Shown here piece by piece: positions 32,544 through 40,098 of a stretch of 47,937 nt of DNA (positions within the stretch are counted from its first letter, which is position 1; each line of letters begins with the position of its first letter). The notes beneath the pieces are model-generated. The model did not search any database. It worked only from the letters and a program-made list of their open reading frames with translations, and was not told the origin of the DNA. The DNA lies in NCBI GenBank assembly GCA_022791255.1, contig JAAVYR010000017.1:1-47937 (forward strand), in the 5' to 3' direction. The position numbers were made by a program, and so were the translations under genes. This DNA comes from Peptococcaceae bacterium (GTDB taxonomy: Bacteria > Bacillota > Dehalobacteriia > UBA4068 > JAAVYR01).

Positions 32544-32909
32544 TTTTCTCACCTCCTTTCCCTATATTTCATGACAAGACCACTCCGCCCTGTCGTCCTC
32601 AGCATAACTTTTTTGTCATCCTGAGCTTTAGCAAAGGATCTTGGATAATGCCACACATTACAAAAAACTTACTTTCTACCACTAACAGTTATCATCCACC
32701 TATCAGAGGTACCCAGTATTTCTCTCGAACTTCGTGGCAGTATCTGTGGCATAACATGTCATCCTGAGCGCCAGCGAAGGATCTTATAGCATGCCACACT
32801 CTATAAAAGCACTACTTTCTACTATCTCCAATCACTTACCCATCTGTCAAAGGCAGTAAGTATATCTCTCTTACTTCGTGGCACTTATTCGTGGCACCCT
32901 CCAAGGATC
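32544..32909. repeat. Two M-R composite repeats between protease and scaffold
   Basis: A first set has an R unit (32614-32642), an M unit (32643-32755) and another R unit (32757-32785). A second M unit (32786-32896) ends in a shortened R arm that runs to the stop codon of the protease gene at 32910. The element interrupts a pair of genes that form one polypeptide or touch in PBSX-like relatives. Confidence 0.8.
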
Positions 32910-33329
32910 TTATTTTATAGCCTCCCGAGTAGCCTCTCCTTCAATGCTAAACATGGTATATTCCCCTTGCTTGATTTTCTGCCATACCGCATCATCAAGG
33001 ATTTGGAAACCAATCCACCATCCTTCCGGGATGATCCCCGCAGGGAGACCGAGCCCCAACATTTTTTCTTTGGTGAAGACCATACTTTCTATCATCACCG
33101 CGACGCCCGCTCGGCAATGTTTCTCCCCACCCTGTCGAGAGTGGAGAACAAATTCATAAGCCGCTTGCTCCAGTTCTGCCATATCTACCATGTCTTCCTG
33201 CCAATCACAAATAACCTCTCCATTGGACCTTACCGCTACATTAGCCCAACCAAATACTTGCCGTTTTTCTCCATTAGTTTTTGCAATGACAAAAGTACTG
33301 TTTGTTGTCTCCATTGCATTTGTGTCCAT
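32910..33329 (-). CDS. XkdF-like prohead serine protease
   Basis: A 139-residue protein resembling the N-terminal protease domain of XkdF (peptidase S78_2). It has GWANVAVRSNGEVICDWQEDMVDM at the N-terminus, a candidate catalytic histidine/serine in FVLHSRQGGEKH, and ESMVFTKEKM ... GWWIGFQILDDAVWQKIKQGEYTMFSIEGEA. It would trim scaffold and capsid proteins during maturation. GGAGG precedes ATG at 33329. A separate scaffold gene follows 370 bases later, after repeat insertions. Confidence 0.84.
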   Translation of the reverse strand: MDTNAMETTNSTFVIAKTNGEKRQVFGWANVAVRSNGEVICDWQEDMVDMAELEQAAYEFVLHSRQGGEKHCRAGVAVMIESMVFTKEKMLGLGLPAGIIPEGWWIGFQILDDAVWQKIKQGEYTMFSIEGEATREAIK

Positions 33330-33357
33330 CGCTATCCTCCCTCTTTTCTGTTACCTG

Positions 33358-34617
33358 TTATGCTTGGGGTTTTTGAGGCAGTTCCGCTAGAGCACGCAGG
33401 TGCCGCTCCATTTCCCCATCAGGAGTCAGCATACCTACTCCCGTCATGTCTTTGATGAAGCCCCCCAGCTCGCTTAAGTTTTGCTGCTCGATGTCTCCGT
33501 GCTCTAATTTGGGATAACCACTAATGCCCGCAAAGACTTTTCCATTGAGGTCAATCAGCCGCGGAATACCCTGATTGTTAAATACGCCGCAGATAATATC
33601 TAAGAAGGTCCCAATTGCCGTGGCAAATAACTTGGTTTTATCACTAGAGAGCGCGAAGCTTCCCACTGACTCATGGCCAAGTAGCACAAAGTCTGCTAAT
33701 ACGGTCATAGCCATGCGTTGGTCATAGCGGTCGATAATTGACCCCGTGTCAAATTGCCGCTTGCTCCCCCCCGAGAGCAGCTGGAAGTTCCAGCCATAGG
33801 GCAATACAACCCCTTCCAACGCGTCCCGCCGCACATTCTGTACGAGAGATTGTGCATAAGCAAGCGCTGCTGCCGCTTCCGGGTCTTCCCTGTTCCAGAT
33901 ATCCACCCCTTCCGGCGGTGTTAATACGGGGAGCCCGGCTAAATCCCGTTCAATACCAATCCCTTCTATTTCTTGAATGCGTCGCTTAAAGTAGAAATCC
34001 CGATAGGCATTACGAAGAATACTTCTGCCCTCGGGATTTCCTTTTCTGCTTTTAGTGGTAAAATGCAATGCTTTTTCTAGAGGAATAGTCTGCACACGAT
34101 AGTCCGGTGCCATCATTTGCGTCATCCCCATTAATTGATCTTGTTCATCATATTCCCAACGATAAAGGGACTCTTGTGCCCGTAAGGGCAGTTTTCTCCA
34201 GCCAATTAAGCCATCACTGTGCTTGCTGTTTAGTTTAGGTTCACCATTCCGTCCCATCCGCCGCTTATAGACGATTTCATGATAACTCCAACCAAACGTC
34301 AAGAAGGAAAGGATTTCACTGATGGTGTCTGTCCAGCTTTGCTCCATATCATCTAAGCAGCTGGTAATAAATTCCGCCGCCTTTTTGTCAGCCAGCTTTT
34401 GAGAGCACGGCTCCACCCGCCAAGTTACCTGACGGATGAGCATTTCCATAGCAAAGAGAATTGCCCCGATAATGTCATCATTCTCTGCCATTTCTTTATA
34501 AGTTTCACAACCCTTTTTTCCACGCAGTTCCGGTAAAAATTCTTCATAAAAGACGCCACCATACTTGTTTTGTCCGATTTTTCCCAGTTCATTAAAATAC
34601 TTGTTTTGCCGATACAT
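33358..34617 (-). CDS. Phage portal protein (Mu gp29/DUF935-like)
   Basis: A 419-residue protein located after the large terminase. Markers are YKEMAENDDIIGAILFAMEMLIRQVTWRVEP, SFLTFGWSYHEIVYKRRMG, LPLRAQESLYRWEYDEQD, and the later TLKKIQEIEGIGIERDLAGLPVLTPPEG-like and LADFVLLGHESVGSFALS segments found in the DUF935 portal group. It forms the DNA gate at one capsid vertex. The start ATG at 34617 is preceded by AGGTGA; a longer TTG start would overlap the terminase gene without a ribosome site. Confidence 0.9.
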   Translation of the reverse strand: MYRQNKYFNELGKIGQNKYGGVFYEEFLPELRGKKGCETYKEMAENDDIIGAILFAMEMLIRQVTWRVEPCSQKLADKKAAEFITSCLDDMEQSWTDTISEILSFLTFGWSYHEIVYKRRMGRNGEPKLNSKHSDGLIGWRKLPLRAQESLYRWEYDEQDQLMGMTQMMAPDYRVQTIPLEKALHFTTKSRKGNPEGRSILRNAYRDFYFKRRIQEIEGIGIERDLAGLPVLTPPEGVDIWNREDPEAAAALAYAQSLVQNVRRDALEGVVLPYGWNFQLLSGGSKRQFDTGSIIDRYDQRMAMTVLADFVLLGHESVGSFALSSDKTKLFATAIGTFLDIICGVFNNQGIPRLIDLNGKVFAGISGYPKLEHGDIEQQNLSELGGFIKDMTGVGMLTPDGEMERHLRALAELPQKPQA

Positions 34618-34631
34618 TGTTTCACCTGCCT

Positions 34632-36023
34632 TTATGTTTTCCAATAGCTTTGTTTGCCCAGCGCCGATAAGGAACCTCTAGGCAATACCGTATTTTGTTT
34701 TTCTAATTGATGAAAAGCCCCTGCCGCCGCGTCTACCATGTCATCATGCCGCCCCTCTGGGAATTGTTCCATTTGGTCTAAGAACACTTCATTCCACGAC
34801 GCTGTTAAAAGGTCTATGTTTCCCCCTTGCCACTGGGCAGCAAGTGGTTCCGCACGAGTCCCTTTACTGCCAGTTTCTCGCTCCGCGATACATGCAAAGC
34901 CCGCTAAAGTTTTTAAATAGCTTTGTGCTTGATCTACCCCAGCTTGTCCAGGGTCTTGGGGAATGCGGATTGTTACCGCACCATAAATTTCCTTATCTCG
35001 TATAGCCGTGTTTTTCACTAAATTTCGTACATCAGCCGGCACACAGCGACGATTAATCACATCTAAAATGATATAGCGCCCATGTTTCCTTTTCCCCATG
35101 AGGACCGAAGCCGTGTAGTCGGCGTCCCCTTTTTCTTCAGCCGTAGCAGCAAAGTCCCAAGCCCGCACCAAGCGAGTCACATCTGTCGGCATGGCAGTTA
35201 AAAACTGTACCTGTTGCCGACGAAAATAGCTGCCGCCCGCCGGACGGATTTTCCAGTTGCCCATGAGTAACTTTTCCCGCTCTACTAAAGGCAATGCCTT
35301 TAGGTTGGCTAGATACCCCGGGTCCTTTTGCAGAAGGATTTGGTTATCTGTTAGAGATGCCGCAATAAAAGAAACGGTTTTGATTTCCGCCTCAGTTATT
35401 CCTTGGGCCACCAGTTCCTCTGCGCTATCCCCCCAGAGCAACTGGTTGTCCCGTCGCGCCAGATAACGGATTTTCCCGCTTCGCTCTTGGATGGCATAAC
35501 CAGTCTCTGGGTCTATCCACCAGTCGATAAAACTTGCCACCCAGCTGTCACTGTCAGGGTTTGTCGTTGCCCGTACATAGGGCTTCACCCCAGATAGAGA
35601 ACGATTTCTAGATAACATGTAGAAAAACTGCTCCTGAGAAAAATGGGTTAATTCATCAAAAGCAATCAGTGTGATTTGAGAACCTTGCCAGGCAAGTAGG
35701 TCGTTACTGTTTTCAAGATGGGCAAAGGAAACCTTCATCCCACTGGGAAATACCCAATAAGGTTTGGGCGTCTTAAAGGGCTTTCCGCCAAGCAGAGGAT
35801 AGATTTCCATAGAAGCGTCCCATAGCCCCCCAGGATTAAATATTTGATTAGCATTTTTCCGGAAGATAACGCAGGAAAATCCCCCATTGGCATAGTGTCG
35901 TAAAGGCTCCAATAGTAAAGCAAAGGTCTTCCCTCCGCCTGCCGCACCTCCATAAATCACTATATCAGCAGATGATGCCAAGAAATTCTCTTGAGCCCCC
36001 TTTTGCGGCTGCAATGTCTGCAC
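34632..36023 (-). CDS. Terminase large subunit
   Basis: The 463-residue packaging motor. The ATPase half has Walker A YGGAAGGGKT at 24-33 and Walker B LIAFDE at 118-123. The nuclease half contains the acidic RAWDFAATAEEKGDADYT site, the PQDPGQAG segment and the C-terminal DDMVDAAAGAFHQL metal-binding motif. This pattern fits the Terminase_6 group. GTG at 36023 is the start, with AAGGAGG seven bases upstream. Confidence 0.95.
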   Translation of the reverse strand: MQTLQPQKGAQENFLASSADIVIYGGAAGGGKTFALLLEPLRHYANGGFSCVIFRKNANQIFNPGGLWDASMEIYPLLGGKPFKTPKPYWVFPSGMKVSFAHLENSNDLLAWQGSQITLIAFDELTHFSQEQFFYMLSRNRSLSGVKPYVRATTNPDSDSWVASFIDWWIDPETGYAIQERSGKIRYLARRDNQLLWGDSAEELVAQGITEAEIKTVSFIAASLTDNQILLQKDPGYLANLKALPLVEREKLLMGNWKIRPAGGSYFRRQQVQFLTAMPTDVTRLVRAWDFAATAEEKGDADYTASVLMGKRKHGRYIILDVINRRCVPADVRNLVKNTAIRDKEIYGAVTIRIPQDPGQAGVDQAQSYLKTLAGFACIAERETGSKGTRAEPLAAQWQGGNIDLLTASWNEVFLDQMEQFPEGRHDDMVDAAAGAFHQLEKQNTVLPRGSLSALGKQSYWKT

Positions 36024-36081
36024 TGTCTCACCTCCTTCCCCCGCATCTGTTATCAGGCATTTATTTTATGGTTGCCAGTCC

Positions 36082-36276
36082 TTATTCTCTGTTGTTGTCC
36101 GGTAGATAGATTTGCACATTGCCCATAGGTTCCACCGCTTGGGATTTCTCTGCCGTTTCCCCGCTTATTTTTTCCAGCTTGGCCGCGATGTCCAGCAGGT
36201 GTACCACATTAGTTGCAGAAAGAGACGCAGCGTCCATTGCTTCCAGTGCTTCCATAGCCTTCTGGAACATGGTCAT
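36082..36276 (-). CDS. Small-terminase-like gene, start uncertain
   Basis: From ATG at 36276, which has GGGAG upstream, the frame gives 64 residues: a helical pair and an ending VQIYLPDNNRE that resembles the tail of phage small terminase subunits. The same frame stays open upstream: from ACG at 36402, preceded by AAAGGGGG eight bases earlier, it would give 106 residues beginning TKTNADNISGGPADIEK and containing the basic stretch KKRQLRKKRTNR, as expected for a DNA-binding domain. No ATG, GTG or TTG occurs in that frame until 36276. The gene lies immediately before the large terminase. Two readings are possible: a full gene with a rare start, or a truncated relic. Confidence 0.55.
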   Translation of the reverse strand: MTMFQKAMEALEAMDAASLSATNVVHLLDIAAKLEKISGETAEKSQAVEPMGNVQIYLPDNNRE

Positions 36277-36402
36277 TGCTAGCGTCTCCCTACAAATAGT
36301 ACGATTGGTTCGTTTCTTGCGTAGTTGCCTTTTTTTAGGGCCCCCCTCTACTTTTTCTATGTCAGCTGGTCCCCCGCTTATGTTGTCAGCATTGGTTTTC
36401 GT

Positions 36403-36729
36403 TTTTATCTCCCCCTTTGCTGGATATTTCTTGTATCGCGCGCCCCACCCACTTGCGCTTCCCAGCGATATGCTTATCCCTCTTTGCAGTAAAACAAGAG
36501 TAGATAGGGGCTTTTTGCCTCTATCTACTCTTGTTCACAATACCATATTACCACAGAATTTGGTGTCATGTTTCACCATCTTTTTAAAAATTTAATTTTT
36601 TTTATTTTTCACCCCCTTTTTTCTCTTTATCATACAGAGTACAACCGAAACATCTTCTCTCGTTGTTATGCTGAGCCCAGCCAAAGCATCTTCCCCTCAT
36701 TGTCATGCTGAGCCCAGCCGAAGCATCTT
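36403..36729. promoter_or_regulatory. Late operon leader with stem-loop and R repeats
   Basis: Between the regulator and terminase genes there is a candidate extended -10, TGGTAATAT (TAATAT at 36550-36545, minus strand), with no convincing -35. Ten bases downstream comes a 19-bp stem (36493-36511 with 36517-36535, one G-U pair) followed by TTTT on the minus strand, a potential intrinsic terminator or attenuator. Two R repeats of the CATGCTG subtype (36664-36692 and 36701-36731) lie next to the regulator gene. Confidence 0.55.
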
Positions 36730-37143
36730 TTACGGCAAATCCAATAATTCCGCTACCAACCGTAAAAAATCAGCCTGCCAACGAGAAGCAGTGTTCAAAT
36801 GGCAAGGAAGTGCTACCGCCGCACCTGAAAGCGTATACTGCTTTGAGAAATATACCATTTCGATGATTTTCAACCGCTCCTCACTGTTATGCTTATAGCG
36901 CTGTTTGGTTAGTGAGATTGCTTTCGTCACCGCATCATATTTTCTTTGCTTGCCCGGGGGAAGCTTCTGTAGCACTGCCGTTTCCACCGGACGAGGAATT
37001 TCACTTCTTGTCCGCGTATGTACCACACCATAACGCATCGTGACATGCGCAGCTTTTGCCTCCTCTAATTCCTCACATAGTTCCGGATATTCCTTGAGGA
37101 TTAGCTTTACATAAGACCACCAGTTAGGCTTTACAGATACCAT
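36730..37143 (-). CDS. ArpU/RinA-like phage transcriptional regulator
   Basis: A 137-residue protein with an N-terminal helix pair (WWSYVKLILKEYPELCEELEEAK) and a C-terminal sigma-like helix-turn-helix (ERLKIIEMVYFSKQYTLSGAAVALPCHLNTASRWQADFL). This layout fits the ArpU/RinA group of late-gene activators in Bacillota phages. It lies ahead of the terminase genes, where such activators usually stand. AAAGGAG precedes ATG at 37143. Its stop codon is inside or next to an R repeat. Confidence 0.75.
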   Translation of the reverse strand: MVSVKPNWWSYVKLILKEYPELCEELEEAKAAHVTMRYGVVHTRTRSEIPRPVETAVLQKLPPGKQRKYDAVTKAISLTKQRYKHNSEERLKIIEMVYFSKQYTLSGAAVALPCHLNTASRWQADFLRLVAELLDLP

Positions 37144-37199
37144 AAAATCAGGCTCCTTTCAAACTGTTTTCAACATATAGGTCAATGGATGCCGATTTT

Positions 37200-37616
37200 T
37201 TAAGTATTTTTTAACAAGTTTTTTTGTAGGTTCTGTAAATTCTTTTTAATCCTCTGGCATACTGCACTTTCGGATATCTCGTAAAGTACAGCAATTTCCC
37301 GTAACTTCCAGTTGCAGAAGTACCGTAAGAAAAGGATTTGCCTGTCCATGGGCTTTAAATCCCGTAGCTCCGCATATAATTGATTAGAGGTCAATCGCTC
37401 CAAGATTTCCTCTTCTAATCTTTTATGTGTCCGCCCATTCCATCGCAGGAGTCCTTCACTCACCCCTTCTATCAGCTGAATATTCGCTCGGTGTCGGCTA
37501 TCTTTCCGTCGTTCATTGCTTTGTCGCTGATGGTCTTCCTTTAAGTATTGCTGAACCTTCTGGTTCGTTGTCGCATTTTTATATAAATCATCGAATTTTG
37601 TCGTGTCCTTTTTCAT
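37200..37616 (-). CDS. Sigma-factor-like phage regulator
   Basis: A 138-residue protein. The last 60 residues (LRDLKPMDRQILFLRYFCNWKLREIAVLYEISESAVCQRIKKNLQNL) are a sigma-70 region-4-type helix-turn-helix. The first half is basic and contains no region 2, so it is probably a partial sigma or an Xpf-like positive control factor for late genes, as in PBSX. It is 56 bases upstream of the ArpU/RinA-like gene on the same strand. GGGGG precedes ATG at 37616. Confidence 0.75.
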   Translation of the reverse strand: MKKDTTKFDDLYKNATTNQKVQQYLKEDHQRQSNERRKDSRHRANIQLIEGVSEGLLRWNGRTHKRLEEEILERLTSNQLYAELRDLKPMDRQILFLRYFCNWKLREIAVLYEISESAVCQRIKKNLQNLQKNLLKNT

Positions 37617-38176
37617 AAAAAATAACCCCCATTTCTATTTTTTTAAGAAATAGAGGTTCCCGGAGGCGCACGGATCCTGTGTTGCACGCAAATAAAGAAA
37701 AAGCCTGCAATAAACAGACTTTTTTTCATCGGCGCGCTATTCATAAACTCTTTTGGCGTAAAGATGTCTAGGGAAAAACCATGCCGAAAGAACAAGCTGC
37801 TGATCCATAAAGAGTTCCCCCTCTTCCTGGTATGAAAGCCAGTAAGTTCCATGTTTCGCCTTTTCTATGCAAAAATGTGACAAATTTTGGCGTTATGTGT
37901 AATATTAAGGAAAATTTAGGAGAATTTTCCCCTATTGCTATCATAAGTTACCCATGTGAACTTTTCCGTCGAATAATGACGGAATTTAGGAATATTTTCC
38001 AACAAAAACTAACAAGAAACAACAGTAATAGACAAAAGTATACAAATTTTGTCGACATTTTTTTAAGAAATCCCACCCTTTAGGGCAGGACATAGGCAGG
38101 AAAAAGAGAATTTTTATTAAAAATTGATAAAACTATCTTTCCCATTAGATAAACCTATTTTGTTAGGAGGCGCCCC
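37617..38176. other. Intergenic region at the right edge of the phage element
   Basis: A 560-base region with no convincing gene. It holds a bidirectional terminator (37696-37727), the 15-bp direct repeat ATTTTTTTAAGAAAT at 37637-37651 and 38057-38071, and two related inverted repeats (37909-37930 and 37981-38000). An integrase, repressor or early gene is not seen. The open frame on the minus strand here (37643-37852) overlaps the terminator and lacks a ribosome site. Confidence 0.6.
37696..37727. terminator. Bidirectional terminator beside the phage element
   Basis: A 10-bp stem with one G-U pair (37698-37707 with 37715-37724), an A-run before and a T7 run after. No gene ends here now, which may mark a lost gene. 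Confidence 0.7.
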
Positions 38177-39112
38177 ATGGATAGCTTTTTATTAGCGTTA
38201 AATATTGTGCTGCCATTATTTTGCCTGCTAGTGCTGGGGCTTTTCCTGAAAACGAGAGGCCTAATGCCTGAGCCTTTTGTCAAGCAGTTAAATGCAGTTT
38301 TGTTCAAAGCTTTTTTCCCTACGATTATTTTCTACAATATCTATCATTCAGCAGATACCGTTACCTTTCACCCACAAACGATTTTATTTTTTATTGGTAC
38401 GATTTTGGTTTCCTTTTTCTTTCTCTGCTGGATTATCCCCCGCATTGAGCCGGAACAATCCTATCGCGGCGTGATTATCCAGGGCATTTTCCGCAGTAAT
38501 TTCGTGCTGTTTGGCCTGCCAATCACCGCAAGTGTGTATGATAATCAGCTTGGTACCACCGCAGTGTTGATTGCCTTTGTCGTCCCTCTCTTTAATGTAC
38601 TGTCTGTTGTCATCCTAGAAATCTTTCGAGGCAAAAAACCCTCTGTCAGCCATATTTTGAAAGGCATTTTTACCAATCCTTTGATTATCGGTTCTGTCAT
38701 TGGCATTTTATTTCTCGCCACAGGTCTAGAGCTGCCCTATTTTTTGGAAAAAACCATCGCTGATGTGGCAGGTGTTACTACCCCTCTAGCCTTGATTGCC
38801 CTAGGAGCCTCTTTCAATTTTCAAAGTGCCAATGCAAACCGTAAAAAATTAGCTTTTTGTGTAATTAGCCGTTTACTGATTTGTCCCGCTGTCTTTCTGC
38901 CCATTGGCGTCTTGTTTGGCCTCAGACAGGTAGAACTGTTAGCATATATCAGCATGCTTTCTGCTCCTACCTCTGTTTCCACCTTTACGATGGCCCAACA
39001 AATGGGCGGTGATAGCGATTTAGCAGGGCAAATCGTCGTGTTTACCTCTATGCTGTCGGCCTTTACCATTTTCCTATGGATTTTTCTCATCAGCCAGCTT
39101 GGCCTATTATGA
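38177..39112 (+). CDS. AEC family transporter (auxin efflux carrier-like permease)
   Basis: A 311-residue membrane protein with about ten hydrophobic segments in two five-helix halves. The central break motif near ALIALGASFNF, the PTIIFYNIYHSAD helix and the SNFVLFGLPI segment fit the AEC/malate permease family, which moves organic acids or similar anions. The substrate cannot be told. GGAGG lies seven bases before ATG at 38177. The promoter is uncertain: TTGATA at about 38126 with AGATAA 17 bases on is a weak candidate. Confidence 0.88.
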   Translation: MDSFLLALNIVLPLFCLLVLGLFLKTRGLMPEPFVKQLNAVLFKAFFPTIIFYNIYHSADTVTFHPQTILFFIGTILVSFFFLCWIIPRIEPEQSYRGVIIQGIFRSNFVLFGLPITASVYDNQLGTTAVLIAFVVPLFNVLSVVILEIFRGKKPSVSHILKGIFTNPLIIGSVIGILFLATGLELPYFLEKTIADVAGVTTPLALIALGASFNFQSANANRKKLAFCVISRLLICPAVFLPIGVLFGLRQVELLAYISMLSAPTSVSTFTMAQQMGGDSDLAGQIVVFTSMLSAFTIFLWIFLISQLGLL

Positions 39113-39147
39113 TCCACCATTTAGAAAGAGAAAGAAAGGCATAATCT

Positions 39148-39600
39148 ATGGAGATAACGCTTATTACAGAAGATAAAAAAGACTTTCTAGATTTATTGCT
39201 TCTCGCCGACGAGCAAGAAGATATGATTGACCGCTATCTAGCGCGAGGAGAAATGTTCGCCGCCTGCCAGGGAAAAACCGTTATTGGCGTTTGCGTTGTT
39301 ACGAAAGAGTCTTCTTGTTTATATGAAATCAAAAACTTTGCCATCGCTCCCCCCTATCAAAAACAAGGATATGGCAAAGCTTTTATAGCCTTTATTTGCA
39401 ATTATTATCAAGAAGAACATCGCTATTTACAGGTGGGGACTGGCGCCGGCACCCCTACCGTCCGCTTTTATGAGAAATGTGGCTTTACCATTTCTCATAC
39501 CGTGCCGGATTTTTTCACTCGCTTCTATGACCATCCTATTTATGAGGACGGTATTCGCCTGACAGATATGGTTTATCTGCAAAAACCCCTTTTCGACTAA
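39148..39600 (+). CDS. GNAT family N-acetyltransferase
   Basis: A 150-residue protein with the acetyl-CoA-binding motif A (FAIAPPYQKQGYGKAF, residues about 67-82) and a C-terminal motif B region (VRFYEKCGF). It is 35 bases behind the AEC gene with AGAAAG-type spacing, probably co-transcribed. The acceptor is unknown. Confidence 0.87.
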   Translation: MEITLITEDKKDFLDLLLLADEQEDMIDRYLARGEMFAACQGKTVIGVCVVTKESSCLYEIKNFAIAPPYQKQGYGKAFIAFICNYYQEEHRYLQVGTGAGTPTVRFYEKCGFTISHTVPDFFTRFYDHPIYEDGIRLTDMVYLQKPLFD

Positions 39601-39735
39601 TAAATCAGTTCTCATAAAGAACCTTCCATCAAGTTCTTCTGAATACCGCATTATTCATCACTTGCTACCAAAACAAAGCGAGCTGCTTCCCAGGTAAAGA
39701 CAAACTATCAGCAGCAGTAAATAAGCCTTCGTACA

Positions 39736-39925
39736 TCGTGGATACTGCCACACATGACAAAAGCATTTTATACTACTATCGGATGTTGCTGCATATTACG
39801 AAAGCATTACATACTACTCCCGCCAATTACTTTTCACCCTGTCAGAAGTACTCAGTGTTTCCCATGTACAGCGTGGCACTATCCGTGGCACCATCTGTCA
39901 TCCTGAGCGCCAGCGAAGGATCTTT
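39736..39925. repeat. M-R composite repeat
   Basis: An M unit with the left arm duplicated, as in the copy at 31487-31644, ending in GCGTGGCACTATCCGTGGCACC and joined to an R unit (39896-39924). A decayed M half lies just before it (39648-39735). The 39601-39966 spacer holds no gene. Confidence 0.8.
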
Positions 39926-39966
39926 TTCCGGATAGGTTTACCATCTGCATACACCATACAAGATAC

Positions 39967-40010
39967 AATGCCATGTTTTCCCAGCTATCATTTGCAAAAC
40001 ATGGCATTTT
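39967..40010 (+). terminator. Terminator of the AEC-GNAT operon
   Basis: A perfect 13-bp stem (39967-39979 with 39996-40008) with a long 16-base loop, followed by TTTT. The putP promoter starts inside its right arm. Confidence 0.75.
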
Positions 40011-40020
40011 ACTGTATAAT
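39992..40020 (+). promoter_or_regulatory. putP promoter overlapping a terminator arm
   Basis: TTGCAA (39992-39997), 17-bp spacer, TATAAT (40015-40020). The -35 box lies in the loop and right arm of the preceding terminator hairpin. Confidence 0.75.
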
Positions 40021-40098
40021 GATACAAATTATCTTTTTCTATCTTTTTATGAAAAGAGATATTAAATAGATAGGAACGAATTGTAAAGGAGAATGTCC

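Noticed and set aside
31391-32909. Repeats in the phage operon considered as a CRISPR array
   Set aside because: The copies differ in length and spacing, are foldbacks of over 100 bp, have no regular spacers and no cas genes nearby.
37643-37852. Open frame of 69 codons at the phage edge
   Set aside because: It contains a terminator hairpin, lacks a ribosome site and resembles no phage protein I know.
16841-38177. Attachment sites of the phage element
   Set aside because: I compared the flanks 16842-16967 and 37617-38176 by eye and found no shared direct repeat or tRNA end; a computed search would be needed.
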